Shown one piece after another: positions 54,306 through 63,817 of a stretch of 64,000 nt of DNA. The DNA is taken from assembly GCA_964517875.1 (NCBI GenBank), contig CAZFEU010000001.1:62001-126000 (forward strand). Reading direction: 5' to 3'. The translations under genes were made by a program, and so were the position numbers. Each line of letters starts with the position of its first letter. Position 1 is the stretch's first letter. Under the pieces are notes generated by a model. That model was not told the DNA's origin. It saw nothing but the letters and a program-made list of their open reading frames with translations, and did no database searches. Source of the stretch: JAJPXC01 sp964517875. Its GTDB lineage: Bacteria; Bacteroidota; Bacteroidia; Bacteroidales; Muribaculaceae.

Positions 54306-54895
54306 AGCGTATTGGTATCTTGGGGGGGACGTTTGACCCGGTGCATATAGGACATACAGCGCTGGCCAATTATATCGCTCAATCTGGTGTGGTAGATGAA
54401 GTGTGGCTGACGTTGTCGCCTCAAAACCCTTTTAAGACAGGGCAACACCTCACTGATGACCAAAACCGCATGGATATGCTTCGCATCGCCACATCACAAT
54501 CGCCAGAGATAGTACGGCCCTGCTACATAGAGATGTCTATGCCACGACCCTCATATACAATCGACACCCTGCGCACACTCTCACAACGCTATCCCGACTA
54601 TAGCTTCAAGCTGATAATCGGAGGTGACAATTGGCACAACTTCGACCATTGGCGTCAATACGAGGCTATAATACAGGAGTTTGGTGTTATTATATATCCG
54701 CGTCCGGGTAGTGAGATCGCTGTTGACCAACTGCCCGACAATGTTACGATAATCAAAGCCCCACATATTGAAGTGTCGAGCACCTGGATCCGAAATGCCA
54801 TAGCAAGCCGCCGCAATATAAACTATTTCATGCCTGCGGGTGTATATCCATATATCCTCGAACACAAACTTTACACGATTGACCATGAACACTAA
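54302..54895 (+). CDS. nadD: Nicotinate-nucleotide adenylyltransferase
   Basis: From ATG 54302, overlapping gmk's stop, the protein has 197 residues. The GGTFDPVHIGH motif and SSTWIRNAIA (the ISSTxIR motif) identify NadD, which makes deamido-NAD from nicotinate mononucleotide. The ORF's three-codon extension upstream is rejected because of the ATGA overlap. Confidence 0.94.
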   Translation: MKRIGILGGTFDPVHIGHTALANYIAQSGVVDEVWLTLSPQNPFKTGQHLTDDQNRMDMLRIATSQSPEIVRPCYIEMSMPRPSYTIDTLRTLSQRYPDYSFKLIIGGDNWHNFDHWRQYEAIIQEFGVIIYPRPGSEIAVDQLPDNVTIIKAPHIEVSSTWIRNAIASRRNINYFMPAGVYPYILEHKLYTIDHEH

Positions 54896-55391
54896 CACCA
54901 TAGCCTTTGTAGGCCTGTGCAGTGAATACTGCCAGACACTTGAAAGCGCGTCACAACTGACCGTAAACGAACTCACACAATCGATGGTGCGACTGCTGCC
55001 CCGGCTCTATATTGCAGCTACCGATCTGAAAAATAATTCCATTTCACCGGACGACGGGTATATAAACTCAGCCCTTGATGAGGAATATTACGACTCAATA
55101 AGACGCTCAATAGAGGAAGTACTGGGAGGTGAAGATACATATCTCGAAGTATTTGAGGAAGATATGAAATACTCTGACACCCCCATAGGAGCAAGCATAT
55201 CAGAGTCGCTGGCCGACATTTTCCAGCCTCTCTATAACTTTTTGGCTATGATCGACAACGCCCCCGACGAGATAGTCGATGCAGCGGTTGGCGCTATCTA
55301 TTACGATTTTGAGGCTTATTGGGGTCAGACACTTTGCAATGTAATGCGACCTCTGCACCACATAGCAGTAACATCGATTCCTCAGGAGTAG
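54885..55391 (+). CDS. DUF5063-family small acidic protein
   Basis: From ATG 54885, which overlaps nadD by 11 bp, the protein has 168 residues, is acidic and helical, and matches DUF5063 of Bacteroidota (FVGLCSEYCQTLESA, LPRLYIAATDL). No function is known. The frame's first ATG, 15 codons upstream, lies deep in nadD. Its close coupling suggests a cytoplasmic role near NAD or nucleotide metabolism. Confidence 0.78.
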   Translation: MNTNTIAFVGLCSEYCQTLESASQLTVNELTQSMVRLLPRLYIAATDLKNNSISPDDGYINSALDEEYYDSIRRSIEEVLGGEDTYLEVFEEDMKYSDTPIGASISESLADIFQPLYNFLAMIDNAPDEIVDAAVGAIYYDFEAYWGQTLCNVMRPLHHIAVTSIPQE

Positions 55392-55435
55392 TACAAATTG
55401 ATTATTTTTGTATATTTGTATCAAAATTCTAAAGT

Positions 55436-57109
55436 ATGTTCAAATCTATACGAGCCATTATCGCAGCTTTGGGATTGTCAGTTTCACTGGTCTTGGTAGC
55501 TGCTACGCTTACACATAAAGTACAACCAGGCGACACTGCCTACAGTATTGCCAAGCACTATAACATATCATTAGAGACATTATACAAATACAACCCCCAG
55601 ACTCGCGAAGGACTACGCGCCGGTGATGTGCTGGTTATTCCTGACAATGGCACCGTAAGCCAACAGACAGAAGCACCAGTTACCGATAAAACCTATCATA
55701 CTATAGAAAAAGGGGAATCGCTATTCGGTATTGCCAAACGCTATGGCATGACCGTTGACGACCTGTTGGCGTTAAACCCCCAAGTAAACAGTGATGGATA
55801 CACCGCGGGGACAGTGCTTCGCCTGCGCAAAGACACAGCCATTCCGGCTGCCCCACAAAGTACATCGAACGAACAAAACGCTACAGTCGCTGCACTTGCC
55901 AAAGATATTAAAGCAAATAAAGAAGCAGAAAAAAAGAAGGTTGAAACGAAACCGGAAACCAACGAACCAATACATGTCGATACCCCGGTAAATACCCCCG
56001 AAGAGGCTAACACATCTGCAGAGATTCACCCAAAAGTGTCTGTGAGCGACAATACAGTAGTGTTGATGTTGCCATTTATGTCAAACGTAGTCGACACTAA
56101 GGACAAACTTGCCCAACACTCCACTGACTTTCTGCGCGGCTTCCTTATTGCAGCCGACACACTGTCGCATCGGGGTAAGAATGTCAACATCATTGTATGC
56201 GATACCTACAACAGTATTGACTCAGTCCGTACAATCCTTAATCGACCGGAAGTGCAAAATGCCGCTGTCATCATTGCGCCGAGCGACACACTGCAACTAC
56301 AGACCATAGCTGCCAATTCAGGCAATAACACATGGGTGTTTAACGTTTTTGCTGTTAAAGACGAGACATTTCTCAAAAACAACCGGGTTATACAGGGCAA
56401 CATACCTCACGATGAGATGTATGGCAAAGCCATCGATGCATTCATTGCACGTTACAACGGATACATACCCGTTTTCCTTACCAACAACAATGAGGCTAAA
56501 AACGACAAGGCAGAATTTACCGAGATGCTGCGTGCGCAACTACAGGCCGAGGGTCGCCAATGGGTAGACATCAATTACAATATTGCGCTGACAGACAAAT
56601 TCCTGAACGACCTCGACCCTCAAGGGAAATACGTATTCATTCCCGCTTCGAGCCTAAAGAGCGAATTTAACCATTACGCCTCAACTATCACAAAATTCCA
56701 CGAAGATCACCCGGAAGCTACAATCCGCTTTTTTGGGTATCCAGAGTACGTGACGTTCAAAGGTGCCACGCGAGAAGCACTTGGCGAGCTTAACACCACT
56801 ATCTATTCACGCTTCTTCTGCGATGAGCTGGACTACGGCGTGCGTAAACTCAATAGCCAGTTCACCACAAAATATGGCCGTGACATGCTGGAAGTGTACC
56901 CCTCACAAGCCATTCTTGGCTACGACCTGGGGGTATACCTTATAAAGGCCCTTCGCAGCGATATGACCGACGGTACTATTGGCAAACCCACCGCCGGAGT
57001 TCAGACACCTATTCATCTCGACTACGATACCACTACAGGCCCGGTGAACACAGCCATGTATCTTATAACATTCTCACCCGGCGGATTTGCCGAAAAGTCG
57101 GTAATGTAA
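55436..57109 (+). CDS. LysM-domain protein with periplasmic-binding-protein-like receptor domain
   Basis: The 557-residue protein has a signal peptide (residues 1-22) and two LysM peptidoglycan-binding domains (about 25-69, HKVQPGDTAYSIAKHY, and about 84-130, HTIEKGESLFGIAKRYG). A low-complexity K/E-rich linker (about 155-190) precedes a type I periplasmic-binding-like domain (about 200-545, starting VSVSDNTVVLMLPFM). The combination occurs in Bacteroidota and suggests a wall-anchored sensor or scaffold with unknown ligand. It starts 45 bp after the DUF5063 gene and precedes a barrel-protein gene by 13 bp. Confidence 0.85.
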   Translation: MFKSIRAIIAALGLSVSLVLVAATLTHKVQPGDTAYSIAKHYNISLETLYKYNPQTREGLRAGDVLVIPDNGTVSQQTEAPVTDKTYHTIEKGESLFGIAKRYGMTVDDLLALNPQVNSDGYTAGTVLRLRKDTAIPAAPQSTSNEQNATVAALAKDIKANKEAEKKKVETKPETNEPIHVDTPVNTPEEANTSAEIHPKVSVSDNTVVLMLPFMSNVVDTKDKLAQHSTDFLRGFLIAADTLSHRGKNVNIIVCDTYNSIDSVRTILNRPEVQNAAVIIAPSDTLQLQTIAANSGNNTWVFNVFAVKDETFLKNNRVIQGNIPHDEMYGKAIDAFIARYNGYIPVFLTNNNEAKNDKAEFTEMLRAQLQAEGRQWVDINYNIALTDKFLNDLDPQGKYVFIPASSLKSEFNHYASTITKFHEDHPEATIRFFGYPEYVTFKGATREALGELNTTIYSRFFCDELDYGVRKLNSQFTTKYGRDMLEVYPSQAILGYDLGVYLIKALRSDMTDGTIGKPTAGVQTPIHLDYDTTTGPVNTAMYLITFSPGGFAEKSVM

Positions 57110-57122
57110 TTCACTCACAGCG

Positions 57123-57818
57123 ATGACATCGATTCGTCACATTATATTAATCATTATAGCATTAGCAACACTGCTTACCTCCAACGCCGAGACGCACTAT
57201 AAGCCTCAGATACGAATTGGAGGTAAAGCTGGAATGACGATGTCGCAGATGTCATTCGCCCCTTCGGTGAGCCAGAAAATGACTAACGGCTTCATCGTAG
57301 GCGCTACATTTACTTACGCTGAAGAGAAAATTTTTGGCCTCAGGGCTGAGCTATGCGTAGAGCAACGTGGCTGGAGCGAAGATTATAAAGAGCAATCACA
57401 TCTTTTCAACTACCAGCGTCACCTCACATACGTTCAACTCCCACTGCTTACTCAGATTCAATTCGGCACATCAAAGTTCAAGGGAATTGTCACCCTGGGA
57501 CCTGAAGTTGCTTACATGATAGGCGACAAAGCCTCAGCCAATTTTGATTACAGTAATATAGGCTCACTAACCGATTATCCGGTGGTCAACCGAATGAACG
57601 AGCAGCTTACAATGGAGGTGGCTCGTAAATTCGACTATGGTATCTCAGCCGGACTTGGAATGCAATGGAATATGACCCGGCTCCATGCTGTATTGCTTGA
57701 AGGAAGATTCTATTATGGACTGGGTAACATATTCCCCGACCGTCGGCGCGACGTGTTCAGTGCCTCTCGTGGCATGTCGATACAGCTCACACTCGGCTAT
57801 AATTTCAGGCTGAAATAG
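57123..57818 (+). CDS. PorT-like outer-membrane beta-barrel protein
   Basis: The 231-residue protein has a signal peptide (MTSIRHIILIIIALATLLTSNAE) and strand-like segments typical of the small beta-barrel/PorT family (IRIGGKAGMTMSQMS, GFIVGATFTYAEEK, and a C-terminal SIQLTLGYNFRLK). PorT in Porphyromonas acts in type IX secretion, but most members are unassigned. It is in one operon with the LysM protein and recQ, starting 2 bp before recQ's ATG. Confidence 0.82.
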   Translation: MTSIRHIILIIIALATLLTSNAETHYKPQIRIGGKAGMTMSQMSFAPSVSQKMTNGFIVGATFTYAEEKIFGLRAELCVEQRGWSEDYKEQSHLFNYQRHLTYVQLPLLTQIQFGTSKFKGIVTLGPEVAYMIGDKASANFDYSNIGSLTDYPVVNRMNEQLTMEVARKFDYGISAGLGMQWNMTRLHAVLLEGRFYYGLGNIFPDRRRDVFSASRGMSIQLTLGYNFRLK

Positions 57819-57820
57819 CT

Positions 57821-59755
57821 ATGGCCCAGGACACCACTGAAATAGCAGGTTTAGCCCATGATTTACTCAAACGCTACTGGGGATATGATGAGTTCAGAGA
57901 ATGTCAGCTCGATATCATCACGTCAGTACTGCAAGGCCATGATACCCTTGGCCTTCTACCTACCGGAGGTGGAAAGTCCATAACATTCCAGATTCCCGCT
58001 TTACTCATTGACGGCTTAACTATCGTTGTCACTCCTCTGATCTCACTTATGAAAGACCAGGTTGACAACCTGAAGCGTGTGGGCATCCGCGCTACCTATC
58101 TCCATTCAGGCATGTCGATGAGTGAGCATCGTCTTGCTATAACACGATGTCGCCTTGGACGAGTCAAAATATTATACATATCACCTGAAAAACTACAGTC
58201 ACGATCATTTCTTGAATCGGTAACACAGTTTGAGCTTGGATTAATTGTTGTGGATGAAGCACATTGCATATCGCAATGGGGCTACGACTTCCGCCCATCC
58301 TATCTCAAGATTGCATCACTGCGACAATTATTCCCTGAGGTAAATATATTGGCACTTACTGCATCAGCGACCAGTGCCGTTGTATGTGATATAATGAGTC
58401 AGCTCCATTTCAAGGAACTTGACCATGTATATTCGCGGTCGTTTCATCGGGCTAATCTGTCATACATAGTGCGCCAATGCGACCATAAGGACACCATGCT
58501 GCTCAAGGTGCTTAGAGGAGTCAGAGGTTGTGGGATTGTGTATGTAAGATCACGTCGCCGAACGCGGGAGATTGCACAACTACTCTGCGATTCCGGCATA
58601 TCAGCATCTTATTATCACGCCGGACTCACACCTGAAGAAAAGGATGACCGCCAGCAAGCTTGGAAAGAGGGGAGAACGCGCATCATTGTAGCTACAAATG
58701 CCTTCGGAATGGGTATCGATAAGCCTGATGTGCGTATTGTGGTGCACTACGACCTCCCTCCATCGCTTGAAGAATACTATCAGGAGGCAGGTCGTGCCGG
58801 CCGTGACGGTCAGGCATCATACGCCGTGGTTCTCACAAATGCCAGCGACAAGCGTACTTTATCACGTCGCTTGACTGAGGCTTTCCCGCCGAAGGACTTT
58901 ATTACACGAGTATACGAGCTCGCCGGCAATTTCCTAAATGTGGCAATAGGGGAGGGGTATGGGCATACTTACGAGTTTCACACCGACAAATTTTGCCTCA
59001 CATACAATCTAAAACCACTTGCAGTGCTTAATGCACTCACAATTTTATCGCAATCAGGCTACATAGATTATGTGGATGAAATAGCCAGTCGCTCGCGTGT
59101 AATGATGTTGATGCGTCGCGATGAGCTCTATACGCTGATTATCACTGATATGGTTGATCGAGTGCTCAATGCGCTACTCAGACTCTACACCGGACTCTTC
59201 GCCGATTATGTAAATATCGACGAAGGACAGATCGCACGGATGCTCAACTGCTCAGAGGAAGATGTATATCAATCACTGCTGACACTCCGAAAGATGCGCG
59301 TAATCGATTATGTGCCACGGTCTTCGACACCCTATATACTCTACACTACAGCACGAGAACTACCTCGATACATCATGTACCCCACGAGCGTTTATGAAGA
59401 TCGTCGCGACATTATGGAGCGACGCATAAACGCTATGCGTGATTTTGCATTTAATACCGACTCTTGCCGCAGCAACATACTACTGCGGTATTTTGGGGAG
59501 ACACCTTCAACCGACTGTGGAAATTGCGACATATGCCGCGCACGCCGCACACGCGCCGTCGCAGCATCCGACCCATACTTGCCTTCGCCTGAGCAAACTA
59601 TATTATATTTAGCTTCACAACCGGGTGGACACACACCAGAATATATTATCGACCAGTCAGCTCAGCCGCGCCAGTCAATGATTGATGCCATCCGCTTGCT
59701 TCTTGATTCGGGGAAAATCAAAATGAACGATAATGGCAATATAACACTGCCTTAA
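57821..59755 (+). CDS. RecQ-family ATP-dependent DNA helicase
   Basis: The 644-residue SF2 helicase has Walker A LPTGGGKS (about 46-53), the DEAH box VVDEAHCISQWGYDFRPSY and the C-domain motif QEAGRAGRDGQ. The zinc-binding cysteines (CRSNILLRYFG and CGNCDIC) lie near residues 550-585, after a winged-helix-like stretch, unlike E. coli RecQ where they come before it; no HRDC domain is evident. It unwinds DNA for repair and recombination. Confidence 0.93.
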   Translation: MAQDTTEIAGLAHDLLKRYWGYDEFRECQLDIITSVLQGHDTLGLLPTGGGKSITFQIPALLIDGLTIVVTPLISLMKDQVDNLKRVGIRATYLHSGMSMSEHRLAITRCRLGRVKILYISPEKLQSRSFLESVTQFELGLIVVDEAHCISQWGYDFRPSYLKIASLRQLFPEVNILALTASATSAVVCDIMSQLHFKELDHVYSRSFHRANLSYIVRQCDHKDTMLLKVLRGVRGCGIVYVRSRRRTREIAQLLCDSGISASYYHAGLTPEEKDDRQQAWKEGRTRIIVATNAFGMGIDKPDVRIVVHYDLPPSLEEYYQEAGRAGRDGQASYAVVLTNASDKRTLSRRLTEAFPPKDFITRVYELAGNFLNVAIGEGYGHTYEFHTDKFCLTYNLKPLAVLNALTILSQSGYIDYVDEIASRSRVMMLMRRDELYTLIITDMVDRVLNALLRLYTGLFADYVNIDEGQIARMLNCSEEDVYQSLLTLRKMRVIDYVPRSSTPYILYTTARELPRYIMYPTSVYEDRRDIMERRINAMRDFAFNTDSCRSNILLRYFGETPSTDCGNCDICRARRTRAVAASDPYLPSPEQTILYLASQPGGHTPEYIIDQSAQPRQSMIDAIRLLLDSGKIKMNDNGNITLP

Positions 59756-59775
59756 ATAACCACACGTACATTTAT

Positions 59776-59808
59776 AAATGCCCCAAAGATTCACTAATTA
59801 GGGCATTT
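59776..59808 (+). terminator. Weak hairpin terminator after recQ
   Basis: AAATGCCC (59776-59783) pairs with GGGCATTT (59801-59808), 21 bases after the recQ stop. The tail is only mildly pyrimidine-rich. Confidence 0.5.
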
Positions 59809-60012
59809 GCTCCTCTCAATTCACACTATTTAAACACTTTTAGCGCGAATGCATCTATCATTCCGCCATTTCAGTTGTTATAAATACAAAATCAGACAAA
59901 AGAAGTCAATATGACAATCAACCTTTGTACTGATTAGTTTTAATTAGCATCCCTCGTCCTTACTATCAGTTAGTGATAATAGGTAATAAGGCTCTCATAA
60001 ATAAATAGTTGA

Positions 60013-60062
60013 AACGCGAAGCGAGCGGCCCGTCAATTTTGGCAGGTCGCTCGTGGAGCGTT
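60013..60062. repeat. GC-rich interrupted stem-loop in the long gap
   Basis: CGAGCGGCC (60022-60030) pairs with GGTCGCTCG (60045-60053) and outer arms AACGC/GCGTT (60013-60017 and 60058-60062) extend it. It stands out as the only GC-rich stretch in an AT-rich gap. There is no T-tract, so it is not a simple terminator. Confidence 0.6.
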
Positions 60063-60131
60063 ATAGTGCAACAATTGGAATTTATCTAAGTTAAATTATG
60101 CAAAATTATGACTAAAACTTAAAATAACACA

Positions 60132-60139
60132 TACCTTTG
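60132..60139 (+). promoter_or_regulatory. Promoter -7 element of the propeller-amidase operon
   Basis: TACCTTTG at 60132-60139 fits the consensus, 70 bases before the ATG, giving a leader of about 60-65 nt. The -33 box is not obvious. Confidence 0.45.
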
Positions 60140-60209
60140 CATAGCAAGTATTATCTTTTAAAACAATTTACCCAACATATTAACTATTAACCTTAAAACC
60201 AATCACTAA

Positions 60210-61058
60210 ATGAAAAAGCAAATCATCACAGTGATGGCACTTTGCGTCTCTACACTTGGCTTGATGGCCCAGCCCAAGAGTGCGTCAGTGCCTGTGAAGC
60301 TTTTGGAGTGTGAATCGGGGTTAATGGCACCTGTCTGGTCGCCAAACGGCACACAGATTGCTGTCACAACCGACAACTACACCGGCATCATGGTTGCCAA
60401 TGCCGATGGCTCCAACTTACGTACAATTACCACCGAACCGGGAGCAGGCTATAAGATGGCCTGGAGCCAGGACGGCACCCAGATCATGGGTCGAGTAAAT
60501 GTTTATGACAACGCTCAACGCGTCAACCGCCAGATGAAGAAATGGTCAGTAGCCTCAGGCGAAGTCATGGCCACCGAGGGTGTTACCCGTAAGGCTGCAG
60601 CCCCACAATGGCAGTCGACCGGCACAGCCTATGATATCATGGTATCACAAGCTGGTGAAGCCGTAAATCTCATCCCCGAACTTAACAAGTACAAAGGCGC
60701 TATCGTGATCAACCCCGCATTGTCGCCCGACAAAAGTACTATCGCATTCCAGATTCCCGGTTATGGCGTGATGCTATGCGATGCCGACGGCACCAACGTG
60801 CGCTCACTGTGCCAAGGTTCACATCCACAATGGCTCAACGATGGCAAATCTTTGATCATGACACGTGTGCAAGACAATGGCAGAGAGTTTACCGCTTCTG
60901 ACATATACTGCGTTGACTCAACTACAGGTGCCGAAACCCTTCTGACCGGCAACACCGACATGATACCCCTTACACCTGCGGTATCACCCGACGGACAGCG
61001 AATAGCATTTGAAAACGCTGCCGACGCATCAATATACGTAATAACTCTTAACTACTAA
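60210..61058 (+). CDS. Exported TolB/WD40-like beta-propeller protein
   Basis: The 282-residue protein has a signal peptide (MKKQIITVMALCVSTLGLMAQ). It contains repeated PD40-type blades, e.g. LMAPVWSPNGTQIAV, KMAWSQDGTQIMGR, NPALSPDKSTIAFQ and TPAVSPDGQRIAFEN. Such propellers bind proteins or glycans in the periplasm or on the surface. It is 2 bp upstream of the amidase gene and presumably co-expressed. Confidence 0.85.
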   Translation: MKKQIITVMALCVSTLGLMAQPKSASVPVKLLECESGLMAPVWSPNGTQIAVTTDNYTGIMVANADGSNLRTITTEPGAGYKMAWSQDGTQIMGRVNVYDNAQRVNRQMKKWSVASGEVMATEGVTRKAAAPQWQSTGTAYDIMVSQAGEAVNLIPELNKYKGAIVINPALSPDKSTIAFQIPGYGVMLCDADGTNVRSLCQGSHPQWLNDGKSLIMTRVQDNGREFTASDIYCVDSTTGAETLLTGNTDMIPLTPAVSPDGQRIAFENAADASIYVITLNY

Positions 61059-61060
61059 TA

Positions 61061-63625
61061 ATGGCCATGAAAAAAATAATTAGCAAAAGCATTCTGGCCG
61101 CCACATTGGTAGCCATAGCAGCTCCTGCCACCACCGCTCAGGACAAAGTGACCGGTTGGGGCGACTGGAAACTATATCTCGACCCTGGACACTCCGGACG
61201 TGAGAACCAGGGTATGTGGGGATATTCAGAGGCACAAAAGACCCTTAGAGTAGCCCTTACAATCCAGGAATTCCTTCAGACTTACACCGATATGCCAGAG
61301 GAGTGCCTGAAAATTTGCCGCTACGACGACAACACTACAGTAGCCCTTGAGGATCGCTCAGACGCAGCCAATGCATGGGGCGCTGATTTCTACTATTCAA
61401 TCCACTCTGACGCAGGCGCAACTGAGAACTCAATCGTGCTTCTCTTCGGCGGATGGCGTAAAAATGGCGTGGAAATCGAAAAAACACCCAATGGCGGTAA
61501 AGCTTATGGTGAATTCCTTAACCCCAACCTGTCAGGAGCTATGCAGATACCTTCTCGTGGTAACTGCTACGACCGTTGCTTCTACGACAGCAAGCCCGCT
61601 ACCCACACCAACCAGTATCCCTATCTCTCGGTCAACCGCCGCTCCAACATGCCCTCGCTACTCTCAGAAGGTGGCTATCACACCATAGCAGCACAGCAGC
61701 AGCGCAACATCAACGACCAGTACAAACGCCTCGAGGCATTAGCCGCATTCCAGGCGCTTCTCCAGTATCATGGCGTGGCACGTCCGGCTCAAACATTCTT
61801 GACTGGCGTTGTATCTAACGCAGAAAATGGTCAACCCCTCAACGGTGCTACAGTCACCGTAGGTGACAAGACCTACACAACCGACACGTGGGCAACCGCA
61901 TTCAAGCCTTACACCAATAACCCCGACTTGATACACAACGGATTCTATCTATTCGAAGGTCTCAAAGCCGGCGAAACCATGGAAGTGAAATTTGAGTGCG
62001 AAGGTTACGAGCCTTACACCACTACCGCCACTATCAAGGAAGGATCGCAGGACGGCACAACTCCCGATTACATTACCTTCCTCGATGTAGCTCTTACCAA
62101 TATAGCACCTGCCAAGGTTGCATCTATTTCGCTTACCGACCTCGATGCTGTTACTCCCCTTCAGCCACTTGCTATAACTTTCACCCGTAATATGGATCGC
62201 GAGTCGGTAGAGAAAGCATTCTCAATCAACCATAATGGTAAAGTTGAGCTTTCATGGGCCAACGATTACACCCTGCTTGTTGATCTCAATCAACTCTTGC
62301 CCGAGTGGGACTACACCATTACCATTGATGGCTCAACCGCTCGCAACAAAGCTACAAACCAGCTCCTCGACGGTGATGGAGATGGTGTAGAGGGTGGCAA
62401 CTATACCCTTACCTTCACCATGGCTGAGCCCGACCTCGATGCTCCGGTTATTGTGCAGACTTATCCCGCCGATGGTGGTGAAGCTGCCTTTGACCAGCGT
62501 CCAGTAATCGGTATCGAGTTCAACGAGGAAGTGAATTGGAACGAGGACAATATGGCCGACTTCGTTACCGTTACCGACGCATCCGGTAATGTATACCCCG
62601 GCAAGCTTGTGCACGCTGTGACACTCGGCAAGTCTTTCCTCCAATACTATCTTGACAAAGATCTTCCCCTTGACCGCACATTCCTCGTTACCCTCAAAGC
62701 TGGTGTGCCCGACATGTATGGCAACACTACCGACAAGGACTCACACTTCCGCTTCATGTCGGAATACCGTCGCATGACAGACAGCAAGATGCTCCAGGAC
62801 ATGAACGAAATAGCCAACTGGTGGGCTCCCGGAGGATCAGGTTCTACAAAGGGTATAATCATTGATGACTCCTCTATCGCATTGAGCTCACTCACATGCT
62901 CTACAGATGCTGACAATACTGGCTCAATGCAGATGACTTATGTATTCGATATCGAAGCTGCGACACCTCTGTGGAACATACGCGAATACTGGAACAAGGG
63001 TAACTCAATCTTGATGAATGAAACTGAGAATTGTGCTCTCCGCGCTCATCTTTACGGCGACGCTTCAAACAACACAGTTTCAATCATGGCTCGCGTGAAA
63101 TCGACCAACGGCCTTAACCACGGAGAACAAATGCCTATCAACTTCCGCGGATGGCGTCCATTGGTTTTCGACCTCAATACCGAAGGAGAGGCATTCACCG
63201 GCGACGGTTCTATGTCAGCACCCATCTATATCGACTCATTCTTCATGATCCACGAGGACATTGATCCTGACGACGAGGAAATTCCCTTCCAGGAATGGGA
63301 AGGCAAGGTCAACTTCGACAACCTGATGTGGACTAAGTGGGACTATGAGAACTCTGAGCGCAATGCCAACATAGAGGATATTGCAATCCCTGACTCAGGT
63401 GTAGCTAATGTAGCCGCCGACAAGGGCGCTATATCCTTCGACGGCAACTATGCTTCAGTAGCTACCAATGCCACCGTTTACGGCATTGAGGTATACAACA
63501 TAGCCGGAGCACGTGTAGCAGTAGCTAAGGCTTCTCGCATCAACGTAGCATCACTGTCAAACGGTGTTTATGTAGTGCGCGCCTTGACATCGGCTGGAGC
63601 AATCAACGCCAAGATTGTGAAATAA
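61061..63625 (+). CDS. Secreted N-acetylmuramoyl-L-alanine amidase with Ig-like domains and T9SS sorting tail
   Basis: The 854-residue protein starts with a signal peptide (cleavage near TTAQ, residue 27). The amidase_3 domain (about 37-240) shows the likely zinc ligands and catalytic residues: H44 in YLDPGHSG, H115 in YSIHSDAG and E203 in LLSEGGYH. A carboxypeptidase-regulatory-like domain follows (about 245-345), then two SbsA-type Ig-like domains (about 350-445 and 450-560). Near the end lies a jelly-roll-like stretch. The C-terminal 60 residues (VYGIEVYNIAGARV... NGVYVVRALTSAGAINAKIVK) match the type A sorting domain of the Bacteroidota type IX secretion system. It probably cuts peptidoglycan outside the cell. 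ATG 61067 is an alternative start. Confidence 0.88.
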   Translation: MAMKKIISKSILAATLVAIAAPATTAQDKVTGWGDWKLYLDPGHSGRENQGMWGYSEAQKTLRVALTIQEFLQTYTDMPEECLKICRYDDNTTVALEDRSDAANAWGADFYYSIHSDAGATENSIVLLFGGWRKNGVEIEKTPNGGKAYGEFLNPNLSGAMQIPSRGNCYDRCFYDSKPATHTNQYPYLSVNRRSNMPSLLSEGGYHTIAAQQQRNINDQYKRLEALAAFQALLQYHGVARPAQTFLTGVVSNAENGQPLNGATVTVGDKTYTTDTWATAFKPYTNNPDLIHNGFYLFEGLKAGETMEVKFECEGYEPYTTTATIKEGSQDGTTPDYITFLDVALTNIAPAKVASISLTDLDAVTPLQPLAITFTRNMDRESVEKAFSINHNGKVELSWANDYTLLVDLNQLLPEWDYTITIDGSTARNKATNQLLDGDGDGVEGGNYTLTFTMAEPDLDAPVIVQTYPADGGEAAFDQRPVIGIEFNEEVNWNEDNMADFVTVTDASGNVYPGKLVHAVTLGKSFLQYYLDKDLPLDRTFLVTLKAGVPDMYGNTTDKDSHFRFMSEYRRMTDSKMLQDMNEIANWWAPGGSGSTKGIIIDDSSIALSSLTCSTDADNTGSMQMTYVFDIEAATPLWNIREYWNKGNSILMNETENCALRAHLYGDASNNTVSIMARVKSTNGLNHGEQMPINFRGWRPLVFDLNTEGEAFTGDGSMSAPIYIDSFFMIHEDIDPDDEEIPFQEWEGKVNFDNLMWTKWDYENSERNANIEDIAIPDSGVANVAADKGAISFDGNYASVATNATVYGIEVYNIAGARVAVAKASRINVASLSNGVYVVRALTSAGAINAKIVK

Positions 63626-63656
63626 AGCTATATACCACTTAAATAGGTAACTTCTC

Positions 63657-63690
63657 AAGCGGACTGAGCCATTAGTGACTCAGTCCGCTT
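63657..63690 (+). terminator. Hairpin terminator after the amidase gene
   Basis: AAGCGGACTGAG (63657-63668) pairs perfectly with CTCAGTCCGCTT (63679-63690) around a 10-base loop, 32 bases after the stop. The tail is weak in T. Confidence 0.75.
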
Positions 63691-63731
63691 AATATTCCCG
63701 GTCGACGAGTTAAATTTATCACTGTCAATGA

Positions 63732-63760
63732 TTGAATATTAAAAAGAATCAGTATCTTTG
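63732..63760 (+). promoter_or_regulatory. Promoter of the ROK kinase gene
   Basis: TTG (63732-63734), an 18-base spacer and TATCTTTG (63753-63760) fit the Bacteroidota consensus. The ATG lies 58 bases downstream. Confidence 0.5.
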
Positions 63761-63817
63761 TAGTGTTGATGAAAATAACAAATCACTTATTATAATAGCT
63801 TTAAACAGACCAAAACC

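Larger units (their letters stand above)
59756..60209. other. Intergenic region of 454 bp with two hairpins
   Basis: Between recQ and the propeller gene there is no convincing gene; the longest start in it is an 8-codon frame at 59911. It holds a terminator-like hairpin near its start, an interrupted stem-loop at 60013-60062 and the promoter of the next gene near 60132. The rest is AT-rich. Confidence 0.7.
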
